This document shows positions 16,345-24,328 of a DNA stretch of 64,000 nt, one piece after another. Numbering within the stretch: position 1 is the stretch's first letter; each line of letters opens with the position of its first letter. The DNA lies in assembly GCA_965216225.1 (NCBI GenBank), contig CBDCFF010000020.1, positions 17,076 to 81,075 of the forward strand, in the 5' to 3' direction. A model generated the notes under the pieces. It was not told the DNA's origin. It did no database searches and saw only the letters and a program-made list of their open reading frames with translations. The DNA is from 3107 sp965216225 (GTDB lineage Bacteria; Pseudomonadota; Alphaproteobacteria; Rhodobacterales; Rhodobacteraceae). A program made the translations under genes and the position numbers.

Positions 16345-18821
16345 GCGATAGTGACGGCAAGAAAACCCTCGGCCTGCGTCGCGGCCCCCGTGCTGGCAAT
16401 GTGAAGCAGAGCTTCAGCCATGGACGCACCAAGAATGTGGTGGTGGAAACAAAACGCAAGCGCGTTGTCGTACCAAAGCCGGGCACGGCCACGCCCGCCA
16501 CGCCCGCCGGTGGCGGTGGCGTTGCCAAACGCTCTGGCAACGCGCTGAAACGCCCCGGCGGGATTTCCGATTCCGAGATGGAGCGCCGCCTGAACGCCGT
16601 GCGGGCCGCCAGGGCGCGCGAGGCCGAAGAGGCCACGACACGCGAGGCCGAGGAAAAAGCCCGCGCCGAGGAACGCCGGCGCCGCCGGGCCGAACAGGAA
16701 ACCAGAGAGCGTGAGGAACGCGAACGCGAGGAACGCGCCCGGCAAAAGGCGGTAGTGACTGCCCCGGCACCGACCCCGGCACCGACGCCACCCCCGGCAC
16801 CGGTGCCGGCGGGCGATGCCGACAGCAAGCGCGGAAAACCCGCGCCCGCGCCCCGCAAGCAGGAACGCGACCCCCGCAACGAGGCCAGACCCCGCAGCGG
16901 CAAGGGCCGGGATGAGGGGCGGCGCTCTGGCAAGCTGACGCTGAATCAGGCTCTGGCCGGGGGCGATGGCGGTCGCCAGAAATCGCTGGCCGCCATGAAG
17001 CGCAAGCAGGAACGCGCCCGGCAAAAGGCGATGGGCCAGACCCGGGAACGCGAAAAGGTGATCCGCGATGTGCAGGTGCCGGAAACCATCGTGGTTCTGG
17101 AACTCGCGAACCGGATGGCCGAACGGGCGGCGGATGTCGTCAAGGAATTCATGAAAATGGGCATGATGGTCACGCAGAACCAGTCGATCGACCAGGACAC
17201 CGCAGAACTGATCGTCGAGGAATTCGGCCACCATGTCGTCCGTGTCTCCGACGCCGATGTGGAAGATGTCATCGACACGGTGGAGGACAGGGAAAAAGAC
17301 CTGAAGTTCCGTCCGCCGGTCATCACGGTCATGGGGCATGTTGACCATGGCAAGACCTCGCTTCTGGATGCGATCCGCAATGCCAAGGTTGTCGCCGGAG
17401 AGGCGGGCGGCATCACCCAGCATATCGGCGCCTATCAGGTGACGACCGATGACGGCGCCGTGCTCAGCTTTCTCGACACACCCGGCCACGCGGCCTTTAC
17501 CTCGATGCGGGCGCGCGGGGCGCAGGTCACCGACATCGTGGTGCTCGTGGTCGCCGCAGACGACGCGGTCATGCCGCAGACGATAGAGGCGATCAACCAC
17601 GCCAGGGCCGCCAGGGTGCCGATGATCGTGGCGATCAACAAGATCGACAGGCCCGACGCGAACCCTGACAAGGTGCGCTCCGACCTTCTGCAACACGGGG
17701 TCATTGTCGAGGCGATGTCCGGCGACGTGCAGGATGTCGAGGTCTCCGCGATTACCGGTCAGGGTCTGGATGCGCTTCTGGAGGCGATCACGCTCCAGGC
17801 CGAAATCCTGGACCTCAAGGCCAATCCCGACCGTGCCGCATCCGGCGCCGTGATCGAGGCCAGCCTCGATGTGGGCCGCGGTCCGGTCGCGACGGTTCTG
17901 GTCCGGAACGGCACGCTGAAACAAGGCGACATATTCGTCGTGGGCGAGCAGTACGGCAAGGTCCGCGCCATGGAGAACGACAAGGGTGAGCGGGTGAAGG
18001 AGGTCGGTCCCTCGGTGCCGGTCGAGGTTCTGGGCCTGAACGGCACGCCAGAGGCCGGTGACGTTCTGAACGTGGTCGAGACCGAGGCGCAGGCCCGTGA
18101 AATCGCAGCCTACCGTCAGCAGGCCGCCAAGGACAAGCGTGTCGCCGCCGGGGCCGCCGCCACGCTCGATCAGTTGCTGGCCAGGGCCAGGGCGAATGAA
18201 AAGGTGGCCGAGCTTCCGATTCTGGTGAAGGCCGACGTGCAGGGTTCGGCCGAGGCAATCGTGCAGGCGATGGAGAGGGTCGGAAATGAAGAGGTCCGCG
18301 TTCGTGTCCTCCATTCCGGTGTCGGCGCGATTACCGAAACCGATATTGGTCTGGCCGAGGCTTCCGACGCGCCGGTTCTGGGCTTCAACGTCCGCGCCAA
18401 CGCCAGCGCCCGCAGTGTCGCCAACCAGAAAGGCGTGGAAATCCGCTATTACTCGGTCATCTACGATCTTGTGGACGATGTGAAAGCCGCCGCATCCGGC
18501 CTTCTGTCCGCAGAAGTGCGCGAGAACTTCATCGGCTATGCCGAAATCAGGGAGGTCTTCAAGGTCTCCGGCGTCGGCAGGGTTGCGGGCTGTCTGATCA
18601 CCGAAGGCGTGGCGCGGCGTTCCGCCGGTGTCCGGCTTCTGCGCGACAATGTGGTGATCCACGAAGGCACGCTGAAGACGCTGAAACGCTTCAGGAATGA
18701 GATGAAAGAGGTGCAGAGCGGCCAGGAATGCGGCATGGCGTTCGAAAGATACGATGACATACGCACCGGCGACGTGATCGAGATATTCGAGCGCGAAGAA
18801 GTCGAACGCAAGCTGGACTGA
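16341..18821 (+). CDS. infB: translation initiation factor IF-2
   Basis: An 826-residue protein. The N-terminal third is low-complexity and charged (Arg/Glu coiled-coil-like, then a Pro/Ala linker at about 135-155). The GTPase domain starts near 325 with GHVDHGKTSLLDAI (G1), then DTPGHAAF (G3) and NKIDRP (G4). The C-terminal domains bind fMet-tRNA. The protein brings initiator tRNA to the 30S subunit and promotes subunit joining. rbfA and truB do not follow here. Confidence 0.97.
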   Translation: MSDSDGKKTLGLRRGPRAGNVKQSFSHGRTKNVVVETKRKRVVVPKPGTATPATPAGGGGVAKRSGNALKRPGGISDSEMERRLNAVRAARAREAEEATTREAEEKARAEERRRRRAEQETREREEREREERARQKAVVTAPAPTPAPTPPPAPVPAGDADSKRGKPAPAPRKQERDPRNEARPRSGKGRDEGRRSGKLTLNQALAGGDGGRQKSLAAMKRKQERARQKAMGQTREREKVIRDVQVPETIVVLELANRMAERAADVVKEFMKMGMMVTQNQSIDQDTAELIVEEFGHHVVRVSDADVEDVIDTVEDREKDLKFRPPVITVMGHVDHGKTSLLDAIRNAKVVAGEAGGITQHIGAYQVTTDDGAVLSFLDTPGHAAFTSMRARGAQVTDIVVLVVAADDAVMPQTIEAINHARAARVPMIVAINKIDRPDANPDKVRSDLLQHGVIVEAMSGDVQDVEVSAITGQGLDALLEAITLQAEILDLKANPDRAASGAVIEASLDVGRGPVATVLVRNGTLKQGDIFVVGEQYGKVRAMENDKGERVKEVGPSVPVEVLGLNGTPEAGDVLNVVETEAQAREIAAYRQQAAKDKRVAAGAAATLDQLLARARANEKVAELPILVKADVQGSAEAIVQAMERVGNEEVRVRVLHSGVGAITETDIGLAEASDAPVLGFNVRANASARSVANQKGVEIRYYSVIYDLVDDVKAAASGLLSAEVRENFIGYAEIREVFKVSGVGRVAGCLITEGVARRSAGVRLLRDNVVIHEGTLKTLKRFRNEMKEVQSGQECGMAFERYDDIRTGDVIEIFEREEVERKLD

Positions 18822-18980
18822 TCACAGCCGGGGATGGCAGGCGGGGACGACAGGCGCTGTCAGGGCGAGGCAGGGGCAGGTCTTGCCGGGCGACCTGAAA
18901 ATGCCATGGGCGCGCGCGGCGCTCTGGCCATGCGCGGTGCGCACCCCCTCCAGCAACCGGGCGGGCGCGTCGCCGCTCAT
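18822..18980 (-). CDS. small hypothetical reading frame (52 aa)
   Basis: An ATG overlaps the stop of the oxidoreductase gene in the ATGA manner, and the frame ends exactly where infB ends on the other strand. The product (MSGDAPARLLEGVRTAHGQS...) has two cysteines and no recognisable domain. The overlap suggests coupling, but a chance frame in GC-rich DNA is equally possible. Confidence 0.2.
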   Translation of the reverse strand: MSGDAPARLLEGVRTAHGQSAARAHGIFRSPGKTCPCLALTAPVVPACHPRL

Positions 18981-20238
18981 GGCGCCACCACGATACTGCC
19001 GGTGTGTTTCTTGTCGATGAACGCCTGTTGCGCCTCGCGCAGGTCACTCAGCGGATAGACCGCGGCCAGCACCGGCCGGATTTCTCCCCGCACGATATAA
19101 CCGATGACATCGTGAAACACCTGTTGGGGGATGACCGTGGACCCGGTAAAGGTCAGATCGCGGAGGTAGAAGGTGCGCAGGTCCAGTTCCACCATCGGCC
19201 CGGCAATCGCACCCGAACAGGTATAACGCCCGCCGCGCTCCAGAACGTCAATCAGTTGCGGCCACATGGGCCCGCCGACAATATCGGCCACGACCGTGAT
19301 CTTTTCATCGCCCAGCGCGGCGCGCAGATTGCCGGGGCTGCGCGGCAGGATCAGATCAGGGCCGAGGCTGGCGACTTCGGCGTGTTTGGGCTCTGCCGCC
19401 ATGGCGATGACCCGCGCCGAGCGCCGCTTTGCCAACTGAATCAGCGCCCCGCCCACGCCGCCGGAGGCGCCGGGAATCAGAACCGTGTCATCCGCCCCCG
19501 CACCGGCGCGGGTCAGCATCCCCTCTGCCGTCGTGTAGCTGCATTGGAAGGTGGCCAGTTCCGCATCGCTCAGATCGCTTTCCACCACCGCGATATTGCG
19601 CTGGTCGGCAACGGTATATTCCGCATAGCCGCCATCGCATTCGCTGCCGAAATAACCGGCCCGGTCCCTGTTGCCGGGGTCGTTCCAGTCACGCAGCCAG
19701 CCATCGCACATCACGCGCCTGCCGATCAGACCCGGGTCCGCGCGCGCGCCCGCAGCCCGATTTGCTCATCCTCGATCCGCTCGGCGGCGCCCCGGGTCCG
19801 CGCGCGCGCCCGCAGCCTCCCGAGGATAGTTTTGATCATGTTCTGTTCCCCCCGGGTCCGCGCGCGCGCCCGCAGCCTCCATCACCTATTTCGACCAGTG
19901 CCGGTCCCTGCCCGGGTCCGCGGCGCGCCCGCAGCCTCGACAATGCCCACCGCATCCACGCCCTGGATACGCGGAAAGGCCACTGGCCGCCCGCCCCAGG
20001 ACGGGTCTTCTTCATCCGGCTCTGCAAAGGCCCCGCCCGTGGTCGCCCCGTTCACCGTCTTCGAATACCAGCCCGTCCTTGTGTTGACATCGGTATTGTT
20101 CAGCCCGCAGGCCCCGACCCTGATCAGAACCTCCATCGGACCGGGGGCGGGTTTTGGCCAATCCTCAAACCATTCGTATTTGTCGAGCCCGCCATGCCCG
20201 GTCAGAACCATGGCTTTCATCGTGTCATCCGAATTCAT
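18977..20238 (-). pseudogene. MDR-superfamily zinc-type alcohol dehydrogenase / quinone oxidoreductase, interrupted by a CRISPR-like repeat array
   Basis: The 5' part (20238 down to about 19930) encodes MNSDDTMKAMVLTGHGGLDK, then VLIRVGACGLNNTDVNTRTG and FPRIQGVDAVGIVEAAG. The 3' part (about 19757 to 18977) continues RADPGLIGRRVMCDGWLRDW, with the nucleotide-binding motif IPGASGGVGGALIQLAKRR and the usual C-terminus. The four-repeat array at 19731-19937 interrupts the join. Removing 179 bases, to leave one repeat, gives 1083 bases or 360 codons in one frame, a normal length for the family. As it stands translation stops inside the array. The substrate is unknown. Confidence 0.85.
19731..19937. 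CRISPR. CRISPR-like array of four repeats and three spacers inside the oxidoreductase gene
   Basis: Repeats begin at 19731, 19791, 19851 and 19911, an exact 60-bp period. The first three share 27 identical bases (CCCGGGTCCG, CGCGCGCGCC, CGCAGCC); the fourth lacks one base of the CG run. With a 28-base repeat the spacers are 32 bases each (19759-19790, 19819-19850, 19879-19910) and unrelated to each other. The repeat can form a short stem (CGGG/CCCG). This is standard CRISPR geometry, closest to 28/32 (type I-F) or the similar type I-E. The repeat sequence is not one of the usual CRISPR repeats but the host gene's own codons for AAGARADPG. No cas genes or leader are visible in the window. Confidence 0.55.
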
Positions 20239-20260
20239 CGTCGCACTCCCGGTTGCGTGT

Positions 20261-20310
20261 GAAAGGGGGCGCTGCCCCCGCCCTGCGGGCCCCCCCGGAG
20301 TATTTTTGCA
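20261..20310. repeat. GC-rich palindromic extragenic element ending in CCGGAGTATTTTTG
   Basis: GGGGGCGCTGCCCCCGCCC and the following CTGCGGGCCCCCC can form nested GC-rich stems, followed by CCGGAGTATTTTTGCAAAGA. Elements of this look, with GGAGTATTT after the stem, are common between genes in Rhodobacteraceae as I recall. It lies upstream of the oxidoreductase start, so here it is not that gene's terminator. Only one copy was noticed in the window. Confidence 0.4.
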
Positions 20311-20600
20311 AAGAAGAAGCATGGGGGGGCATTCGGCGGCATCCATGACAACCCTGGCCTGTGAGGGCGGCTTGTTGTCGGACATCAGGATTTTCCGCCC
20401 CGCAATCGCTTTTCGATGGACAGGCTAATCGTACAAACTTGTTTTCGTCAATCATGAATGATACAAACGTGCCAAATGTCGTTCCCGGACGCCTCGGCAA
20501 TGCCCCCGCCATCCCCGTCCGGTCGCCTGATGCGCGCTATTGCACGGACAGCGCCGTGGTCCGCAGCCTTGCCGTACAGGGCCGACAGGGAGGATAGATC
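20311..20600. other. intergenic stretch without a convincing gene
   Basis: About 290 bases between the oxidoreductase and GFA genes. It contains a small palindrome ATCATGAATGAT (near 20450) flanked by two similar words, GTACAAACTTG and ATACAAACGTG, which could be an operator. A short plus-strand frame from about 20456 (MNDTNVPNVVPGR) shows no domain and was not called. Confidence 0.4.
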
Positions 20601-21014
20601 ATGACCACGCTTTCCGGCCGTTGCCTCTGCGGCGCGGTCACATGGCAAACCCCGGCCAGGCCGATCTGGGCAGGCCACTGCCATTGCGAAAGCTGCCGAC
20701 GCGCCTGCTCTGCCCCGTTCACCAGTTTCCTCGGCGTGCCCCGCGACAGTGTGAACTGGTCGGGCAGGGTTGCGGTCAACGCCTCGTCCCACGGTGCCCG
20801 GCGCGGTTACTGCCCGTCCTGCGGCGCGCAGCTTTATTATCAAGGCGCCAGATGGCCCGCCGAAACCCATCTCCATGCTGCAACCCTCGATGATCCGTCC
20901 CTGTTCCGCCCCGAAGCGCATTTTCATTATGCAGAGCGGGCGCCGTGGCTGGGCATTGACGACAACCTGCCGAAATACGCCGGAACCGACGACGACGGGG
21001 CAGAGCCGCCCTGA
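20601..21014 (+). CDS. GFA-family (glutathione-dependent formaldehyde-activating-like) zinc protein
   Basis: A 137-residue protein with the zinc-binding cysteines of the GFA/CENP-V fold: CLCGAVTW (about 8), CHCESCRRACSAP (about 28) and CPSCGAQLYY (about 72). Most members of this family are uncharacterised; despite the name only a few have been tied to S-hydroxymethylglutathione formation. AGGGAGGATAGATC precedes the start. It stands alone between the oxidoreductase and PPK2 genes. Confidence 0.85.
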   Translation: MTTLSGRCLCGAVTWQTPARPIWAGHCHCESCRRACSAPFTSFLGVPRDSVNWSGRVAVNASSHGARRGYCPSCGAQLYYQGARWPAETHLHAATLDDPSLFRPEAHFHYAERAPWLGIDDNLPKYAGTDDDGAEPP

Positions 21015-21140
21015 CATGCCGCGCCGCACCTGATACGCGCATGACGGGCGGTCCCCGACAAAAAACTTGCATCGGTCAGGGGCGATCGTGTTCACTTGGC
21101 GACAGGCAACCGTCAGGACATATGGCAACAGGGGGTGATC

Positions 21141-21998
21141 ATGATCGGGGAATTCGCAGAAGACACCAGTGCGAGGGCGCGCAGGATTTCCGGCAGGAAA
21201 TACGAAGCCGCGATGGCTGACTTGCAGGTCGAACTGGTGAAGCTCCAGGAATCGATCAGGCAGGAAGGGCTGAAGGTCGTCGCGATTTTCGAAGGCCGCG
21301 ACGCCGCCGGGAAAGGCGGCACGATCAAACGGCTGACCCAGTATCTCAGCCCGCGGGTGGCCCGGATCGTCGCCCTGCCCGCCCCGACAGAGCGGGAAAG
21401 AAACCAGTGGTATTTTCAGCGCTACGTCACGCATCTGCCCGGTGCAGGCGAAATCGTGATCTTCGACCGGTCCTGGTACAACCGCGCCGGTGTCGAGCGC
21501 GTGATGGGATTCTGCACCGATGAAGAACTGGAGGAGTTTTTCAATTCTGTCTGCGAACTGGAAAGGATGCTGGTCCGTTCCGGCATTATCCTGATCAAAT
21601 ACTGGTTTTCCGTAAGCGACACCGAACAGGAAAGGCGCTTTCGCTCTCGTCTGACCGACCCGCTGAAACGATGGAAGCTGTCGCCGATGGATCTGGAATC
21701 GCGCAAGTGCTGGGTAGAGTATTCCCGCGCCAAGGATGAGATGATGGCCCGTACCGATATTCCGGAGGCCCGCTGGCATGTTGTCAATGCCGATGTCAAG
21801 AAACACGCGCGCCTGAACTGCATCGCCCATTTCCTGAGCCGGATCCCCTATCGGGATGTCACGCCGGAAAACATAAAGTTCGAGGAACGGCCGGAACACC
21901 CGGAATATGTCCGCCCGCCCTTCGCGTCGCAAAACATCATTCCAGAACCCTATACACCGGGGGCGAAACCGGCGGACAACAGCGCCGGACCCCGATAA
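21141..21998 (+). CDS. ppk2: polyphosphate kinase 2 family protein
   Basis: A 285-residue protein. Walker A is EGRDAAGKGGTIKRLTQYLS (about 55), and the lid and Walker B region is EIVIFDRSWYNRAGVERVMG (about 110). PPK2 enzymes transfer phosphate between polyphosphate and nucleotides (GDP/ADP, or AMP in some classes), in the cytoplasm. The single-domain length fits class I or III; the class cannot be settled by eye. The start at 21141 has GGGGG eight bases upstream and is preferred over an ATG at 21096. Confidence 0.92.
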   Translation: MIGEFAEDTSARARRISGRKYEAAMADLQVELVKLQESIRQEGLKVVAIFEGRDAAGKGGTIKRLTQYLSPRVARIVALPAPTERERNQWYFQRYVTHLPGAGEIVIFDRSWYNRAGVERVMGFCTDEELEEFFNSVCELERMLVRSGIILIKYWFSVSDTEQERRFRSRLTDPLKRWKLSPMDLESRKCWVEYSRAKDEMMARTDIPEARWHVVNADVKKHARLNCIAHFLSRIPYRDVTPENIKFEERPEHPEYVRPPFASQNIIPEPYTPGAKPADNSAGPR

Positions 21999-22011
21999 TG
22001 AAAGACGATCC

Positions 22012-22385
22012 ATGACAGATATCTTTGACGAAAACCTCTTTCTGAAAGGGCTCGAACAGCGCAAGGCGACGCTTGGCGCAGAGCATGTGGAAAAGAACCT
22101 GGCGGCCGCCGACGACTTTACACGCCCGTTTCAGCAGGCGATGACCGCGTGGTGCTGGGGGTTTGGCTGGGGGGATGACATCATTGCCGCTCCATGATGA
22201 ATCTGGCAATGATTGGCGCGCTGGGCAGGATGCACGAATGGGAAATCCACTGCCGGGGCGCAATCGGTAACGGTGTCATCCGCGAAGAGATTCGCGCCAT
22301 CATTCATGTGGTGGGAATTTATTGCGGCGTCCCGCAGGCGCTGGAATGTTTTCGGGTCGCGCGCAAGGTTCTGGCATCCGAATGA
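22012..22385 (+). pseudogene. carboxymuconolactone decarboxylase family protein, frameshifted
   Basis: The first frame (22012-22197) gives MTDIFDENLFLKGLEQRKAT to WCWGFGWGDDIIAAP and stops. The next frame (22194-22385) continues MMNLAMIGALGRMHEWEIHC to VGIYCGVPQALECFRVARKV. Together they make a full CMD protein with E-x6-C-x3-H-like elements (EWEIHC, HVVGIYCG), but the usual D-x-K/R-T-R-S codons at the junction are missing. A small out-of-frame deletion near 22190 explains this. ATGA overlap at the junction might allow re-initiation, but two separate proteins are unlikely to work. Confidence 0.75.
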
Positions 22386-22416
22386 GCCCGGTCTGAACCC
22401 GTAGCCCGGAGCCCTA

Positions 22417-22560
22417 TCAGGGCCGCAATGCCCCGGCTTCCACGGGCATACCGACGAAAACCCGATCCCCGACCCTGACAGCTATCCTGCCATTGTCGAG
22501 TTTCCGCACGAACAGGCCCTGAACCAGAACACATGTTCCAAGAGTGATGGTGCGTATCAC
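22417..22560 (-). CDS. small conserved-looking protein (47 aa)
   Basis: A GTG start with GGGAGG five bases upstream. The product reads VIRTITLGTCVLVQGLFVRK, then LDNGRIAVRVGDRVFVGMPV, a compact all-beta pattern with no gaps or low complexity. I recall similar short hypothetical proteins in Rhodobacteraceae but know no function. Codon usage matches neighbouring genes. It is convergent with the CMD gene and downstream of mutT. Confidence 0.55.
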   Translation of the reverse strand: MIRTITLGTCVLVQGLFVRKLDNGRIAVRVGDRVFVGMPVEAGALRP

Positions 22561-22662
22561 TGACCCTCCCCGGCAAACCGTCCTGCGTATCGTTTCAGGA
22601 TCGTTAACAGGTTTCAGGGAGCAGGACCAGATGTTTCCGGTGCGCGCAGGTGATCGGGCGGG

Positions 22663-23061
22663 TTACAGCCAGTCACGCAGAACCGGGATCAGCGGAATGT
22701 CCGCAGGCGGCATGGGATAATCGCGCAAGTCCCGCGCACGGACCCATTTCAGCGCCTGCCCTTCGCGTGAGGCCAGCCGACCTTCCCATTTGCGGCAGGC
22801 GAAAAGCGGCATCAGCAGGTGAAAGGATTCGTAGCTGTGGCTGGCAAAGCTCAGCGGCGCCAGGCAACTGCCCCAGGTGTGAATGCCGAGTTCTTCCTCC
22901 AGTTCCCGTATCAGGGCGCGTTCCGGAGATTCGCCCGGTTCGACCTTGCCGCCCGGAAACTCCCAGAGCCCGGCCATGGTCTTGCCTTCCGGGCGTTGCG
23001 CCAGCAGCACCCGCCCATCCACGTCGATCAGCGCAACCGCAGAAACCAGAACCGTCTTCAA
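22663..23061 (-). CDS. mutT: 8-oxo-dGTP diphosphatase, Nudix family
   Basis: A 132-residue protein. The Nudix box is complete: GGKVEPGESPERALIRELEEELGI (positions 38-61, with REL..EE). WEFPGG precedes it as in MutT proteins. It hydrolyses oxidised nucleotides (8-oxo-dGTP) and prevents A-to-C errors. It overlaps the argJ stop by four bases on the minus strand, giving the order ppiC-argJ-mutT. Confidence 0.92.
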   Translation of the reverse strand: MKTVLVSAVALIDVDGRVLLAQRPEGKTMAGLWEFPGGKVEPGESPERALIRELEEELGIHTWGSCLAPLSFASHSYESFHLLMPLFACRKWEGRLASREGQALKWVRARDLRDYPMPPADIPLIPVLRDWL

Positions 23062-24317
23062 GACCGGTAATCCGCGTTGATCTCGATATATCGACGGGTC
23101 AGATCACAGCTCCAGACCGTGGCCCGCCCGTCGCCCAGCCCCATGCCGAGGCGGATCAGCAACTCCTGCCCTTTCATGTGGGCGGCGGCATCCTGTTCCC
23201 GGTAATCCGGCGACACCCGGCCGTTTTCCGCCACCAGAACGTCGCCGAAATGGATGGTCAGGCGGTCCCGGTCGGCCTCTGCGCCGGATTTGCCCACCGC
23301 CATTACCACACGGCCCCAGTTCGCGTCTTCCCCGGCAATCGCGGTTTTGACCAGGGGCGAATTGGCGACCGACAGCGCCACCTTGCGGGCATCCCCGTCG
23401 CCGAGCGCGCCTTCCACCCGCACTTCGACGAATTTGGTCGCCCCTTCGCCATCGCGCACCACCTGATGCGCGAGATCGAGCATGACCTTTTCCAGCGCCG
23501 CCTCGAAAGTCCGCGCCGCGCCGCTTTCACGATCCGTGATTGCCGGGGCCGGGGCCTGCCCCGTGGCGGCCAGGATCAGCGTGTCGGAAGTCGAGGTATC
23601 GCTGTCCACGGTGATGCAGTTGAAGGTCCGGTTCGCCAGTTCCGACAGCATCGCCTGCAAAACCGGTTGATCCACGGCAGCGTCGGTGAAGATACAGGCC
23701 AGCATTGTCGCCATGTCCGGCGCGATCATGCCGGAGCCCTTGGCGATTCCCGCAACCTGAACCGGCCCGCCCGGATCAGGCGTCGCCGATGATCCCTTGG
23801 CAAACGTGTCGGTGGTCATGATCGCCCGTGCGGCATCGTGCAACGCAGCAGGCGACAGGTTGGCGGCAAGCTCTGGCAGTCTTGCGGTGATCCGCGCATG
23901 GGGCAGCGGTTCCCCGATCACCCCGGTTGACGCGGTGAAGACCCGATCCCGCGCGATGCCGGTCGCCTCCGCCACCGCCGCGGTGATGGCCTGAACCGAC
24001 TCAACGCCGCCCCTGCCGGTGAAGGCATTGGCGTTGCCGGAATTGATCACAATGGCGGCCCCCCCTTTGGACGGGCCGCCCAGTTTGGCCTCGCAATCCA
24101 GAACCGGCGCGGACCGGGTGGAGGATCGGGTGAAAACACCGGCGATCGCGGTTCCGGGGGCAAGTCGCGCCAGCATGACATCGGCCCGGCCAGCATGTTT
24201 CACCCCCGCCGCCACCGCCGCAAATTCAGCGCCGGCAATCCGCGGCAGATCGGGAAACCCGGCCTTTGGCGCAAGCGGTGAAATCCGTGTCGCCTCGTCC
24301 GCCATCTCGTCTGCCAT
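23058..24317 (-). CDS. argJ: bifunctional glutamate N-acetyltransferase / amino-acid acetyltransferase
   Basis: A 419-residue precursor. The self-cleavage site is the Thr in KGSGMIAPDMATMLACIFTD (about 195), which becomes the nucleophile of the beta subunit. NSGNANAFTG (about 115) and the STGVIG motif (oxyanion hole region) are present. The enzyme recycles the acetyl group from N-acetylornithine to glutamate in arginine synthesis. The start at 24317 (MADEMADEATRISP) is eight bases after GAGGAG, better placed than the ATG at 24332. Confidence 0.95.
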   Translation of the reverse strand: MADEMADEATRISPLAPKAGFPDLPRIAGAEFAAVAAGVKHAGRADVMLARLAPGTAIAGVFTRSSTRSAPVLDCEAKLGGPSKGGAAIVINSGNANAFTGRGGVESVQAITAAVAEATGIARDRVFTASTGVIGEPLPHARITARLPELAANLSPAALHDAARAIMTTDTFAKGSSATPDPGGPVQVAGIAKGSGMIAPDMATMLACIFTDAAVDQPVLQAMLSELANRTFNCITVDSDTSTSDTLILAATGQAPAPAITDRESGAARTFEAALEKVMLDLAHQVVRDGEGATKFVEVRVEGALGDGDARKVALSVANSPLVKTAIAGEDANWGRVVMAVGKSGAEADRDRLTIHFGDVLVAENGRVSPDYREQDAAAHMKGQELLIRLGMGLGDGRATVWSCDLTRRYIEINADYRS

Positions 24318-24328
24318 CCCATTGCTCC

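Noticed and set aside
15297..18662. A 1121-codon open frame antisense to nusA, ylxR and infB
   Set aside because: It lies fully opposite well-conserved genes, is rich in His, Arg and Gly as expected of mirrored GC-rich codons, and has no domain. It is a shadow frame.
20456..20596. Short plus-strand frame MNDTNVPNVVPGR...
   Set aside because: No domain, no ribosome-binding site and atypical composition between two well-placed genes.
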